Assembly: GCA_938002955.1 (NCBI GenBank)
Contig: CALLAA010000175.1
Location: 1 to 32,181 of the forward strand
Origin: an uncultured Acidimicrobiales bacterium
GTDB taxonomy: Bacteria; Actinomycetota; Acidimicrobiia; Acidimicrobiales; SHLQ01
DNA length: 32,181 nucleotides
Direction: 5' to 3'
Part shown: positions 31,589-32,181 of the stretch, in pieces
Layout of the letters: every line of letters starts with the position of its first letter
Numbering within the stretch: the stretch's first letter is position 1
Translations under genes and position numbers: made by a program
Notes under the pieces: model-generated
What the model was told of the DNA's origin: nothing
What the model saw: only the letters and a program-made list of their open reading frames with translations
Databases searched by the model: none

Positions 31589-32169
31589 CGCGGTTCAACC
31601 TTCCGTACGAGCGAGGTGAGGAGGGACGCGACATCGACGGGCAGGTTCGTGTCGCCCGTGGCTCTCGAGATCAGTAGCGAGCCTTCGAGGCCAGCCAGGA
31701 TTGTTAGCGCCGCGGTGTCGATGGGAATACCTGGGCTGAGTTCGCCACCTCGTGTCGCGTGCTCGAGCTGGCGAACGATCCAGGTTCTCTGCTCGTCGAA
31801 GAACGCGTGGACTTCACGCCGGGCGCCGTCCCCGACGGCGACCCAATCGGCCGAGACCGCTCCGCACAGGCAGAGCTTGTCGGTTTGGGCCGCCCTGGTG
31901 AAGAGCCCGCCGTACGCAGCGATTCTGTCAAGCGCCGACTCGGCCGTAAGGCCTGCGACCTCTGCAGCGAAATCAGCACGGTACTTCTGCGCGACTGCGG
32001 ACACGAGGTCGTCTTTTGACTTGAAGTGGTGGTGGATTGATGGCGCCGTGATGTCAAGTGCTTCTGCGAGCTGGCCATAGCTGAACCCATTTACCCCGGA
32101 GCGCTGGATAAGGGTTGTTGCCGAAGTAATGAGTTCGTCGCGGATCGGGCGTCCGGTTGGTCGAGCCAT
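31585..32169 (-). CDS. TetR-family transcriptional regulator
   Basis: This 194-residue protein has an N-terminal TetR helix-turn-helix (ELITSATTLIQRSGVNGFSYGQLAEALDITAPSIHHHFKSKDDLVSAVAQKY, about 12-62) and a C-terminal ligand domain with TDKLCLCGAVSADW, which resembles the L-C-L-x-G-x-L motif of the AcuR/YcdC-like subgroup. The regulator heads its operon (TetR, amine oxidase, DinB), overlapping the oxidase ATG by 4 bases, so self-regulation is likely. The promoter lies beyond the right edge; only 12 bases upstream are visible and no ribosome-binding site is clear there. The inducing ligand is unknown; an amine would fit the neighbour. Confidence 0.9.
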   Translation of the reverse strand: MARPTGRPIRDELITSATTLIQRSGVNGFSYGQLAEALDITAPSIHHHFKSKDDLVSAVAQKYRADFAAEVAGLTAESALDRIAAYGGLFTRAAQTDKLCLCGAVSADWVAVGDGARREVHAFFDEQRTWIVRQLEHATRGGELSPGIPIDTAALTILAGLEGSLLISRATGDTNLPVDVASLLTSLVRKVEPR

Positions 32170-32181
32170 TGGAGGAGCGTA

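Noticed and set aside
1-32181. CRISPR array, tRNA, rRNA, transposon or prophage genes
   Set aside because: I looked for regular repeat-spacer units, cloverleaf-like sequences, transposase motifs and flanking inverted repeats and saw none.

Overview
The window reads as chromosomal DNA of a high-GC, probably marine, free-living actinobacterium. Protein flavour suggests Acidimicrobiia (Ilumatobacter-like), but this is inferred from overall gene content and has not been tested against any database. Genes are packed tightly. Many neighbours overlap by 1-4 bases (ATGA/GTGA junctions), GTG starts are common, and I see no rRNA, tRNA, CRISPR array, insertion sequence or phage gene.

Layout. (1) 1-900: the start of an ASCH-domain gene, a YCII-family protein and an NTF2/SnoaL-like protein. 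(2) 880-5550: a maturation island for a molybdenum hydroxylase (CO dehydrogenase/xanthine dehydrogenase type). It holds an XdhC/CoxI-like protein, a small Cys-containing protein, a MoxR/CoxD ATPase, a VWA/CoxE protein and two small conserved-looking proteins on the minus strand, with a MobA/MocA-like nucleotidyltransferase diverging on the plus strand. The large, medium and small enzyme subunits are not in the window. (3) 5540-13960: a PilZ protein, then a cytosolic LytS-type kinase, an ActP-like sodium/solute symporter and a DUF485-like partner on the minus strand. A LytTR response regulator diverges from them and is followed by a three-gene TRAP importer of the TakP/FcbT type, closed by a strong terminator. 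A reasonable reading is two-component control of small organic-acid (acetate/pyruvate/2-oxoacid) uptake.

(4) 14080-15450: a three-gene membrane/periplasm cluster: a two-TM protein, a trypsin-fold serine protease and a 58-residue one-TM protein. (5) 15438-16361: a nucleoside hydrolase. (6) 16433-21914: ilvD, an agmatinase/arginase-family gene and a 946-residue superfamily-1 helicase with a C-terminal Vsr/DUF559-like domain. These three are joined by 4-base overlaps.

(7) 22017-29914: a polyol (mannitol/sorbitol-type) utilisation locus. It has a ROK fructokinase, a DeoR-family repressor overlapping a mannitol 2-dehydrogenase, a divergent region rich in AACAA repeats, and an ABC importer (lipoprotein, two permeases, ATPase). 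The lipoprotein and first permease are separated by a structured 163-base spacer. The expected flow is polyol import, oxidation to fructose, then phosphorylation to fructose 6-phosphate. (8) 29958-32169: a shared terminator, then a minus-strand TetR regulator, flavin amine oxidase and DinB-like protein operon.

The least explained items are the helicase-nuclease fusion, the protease cluster with a small gene that lacks a clear start, a degenerate GIY-YIG-like protein, the interlocking hairpins in the ABC operon, and a 100-residue insertion in the symporter.
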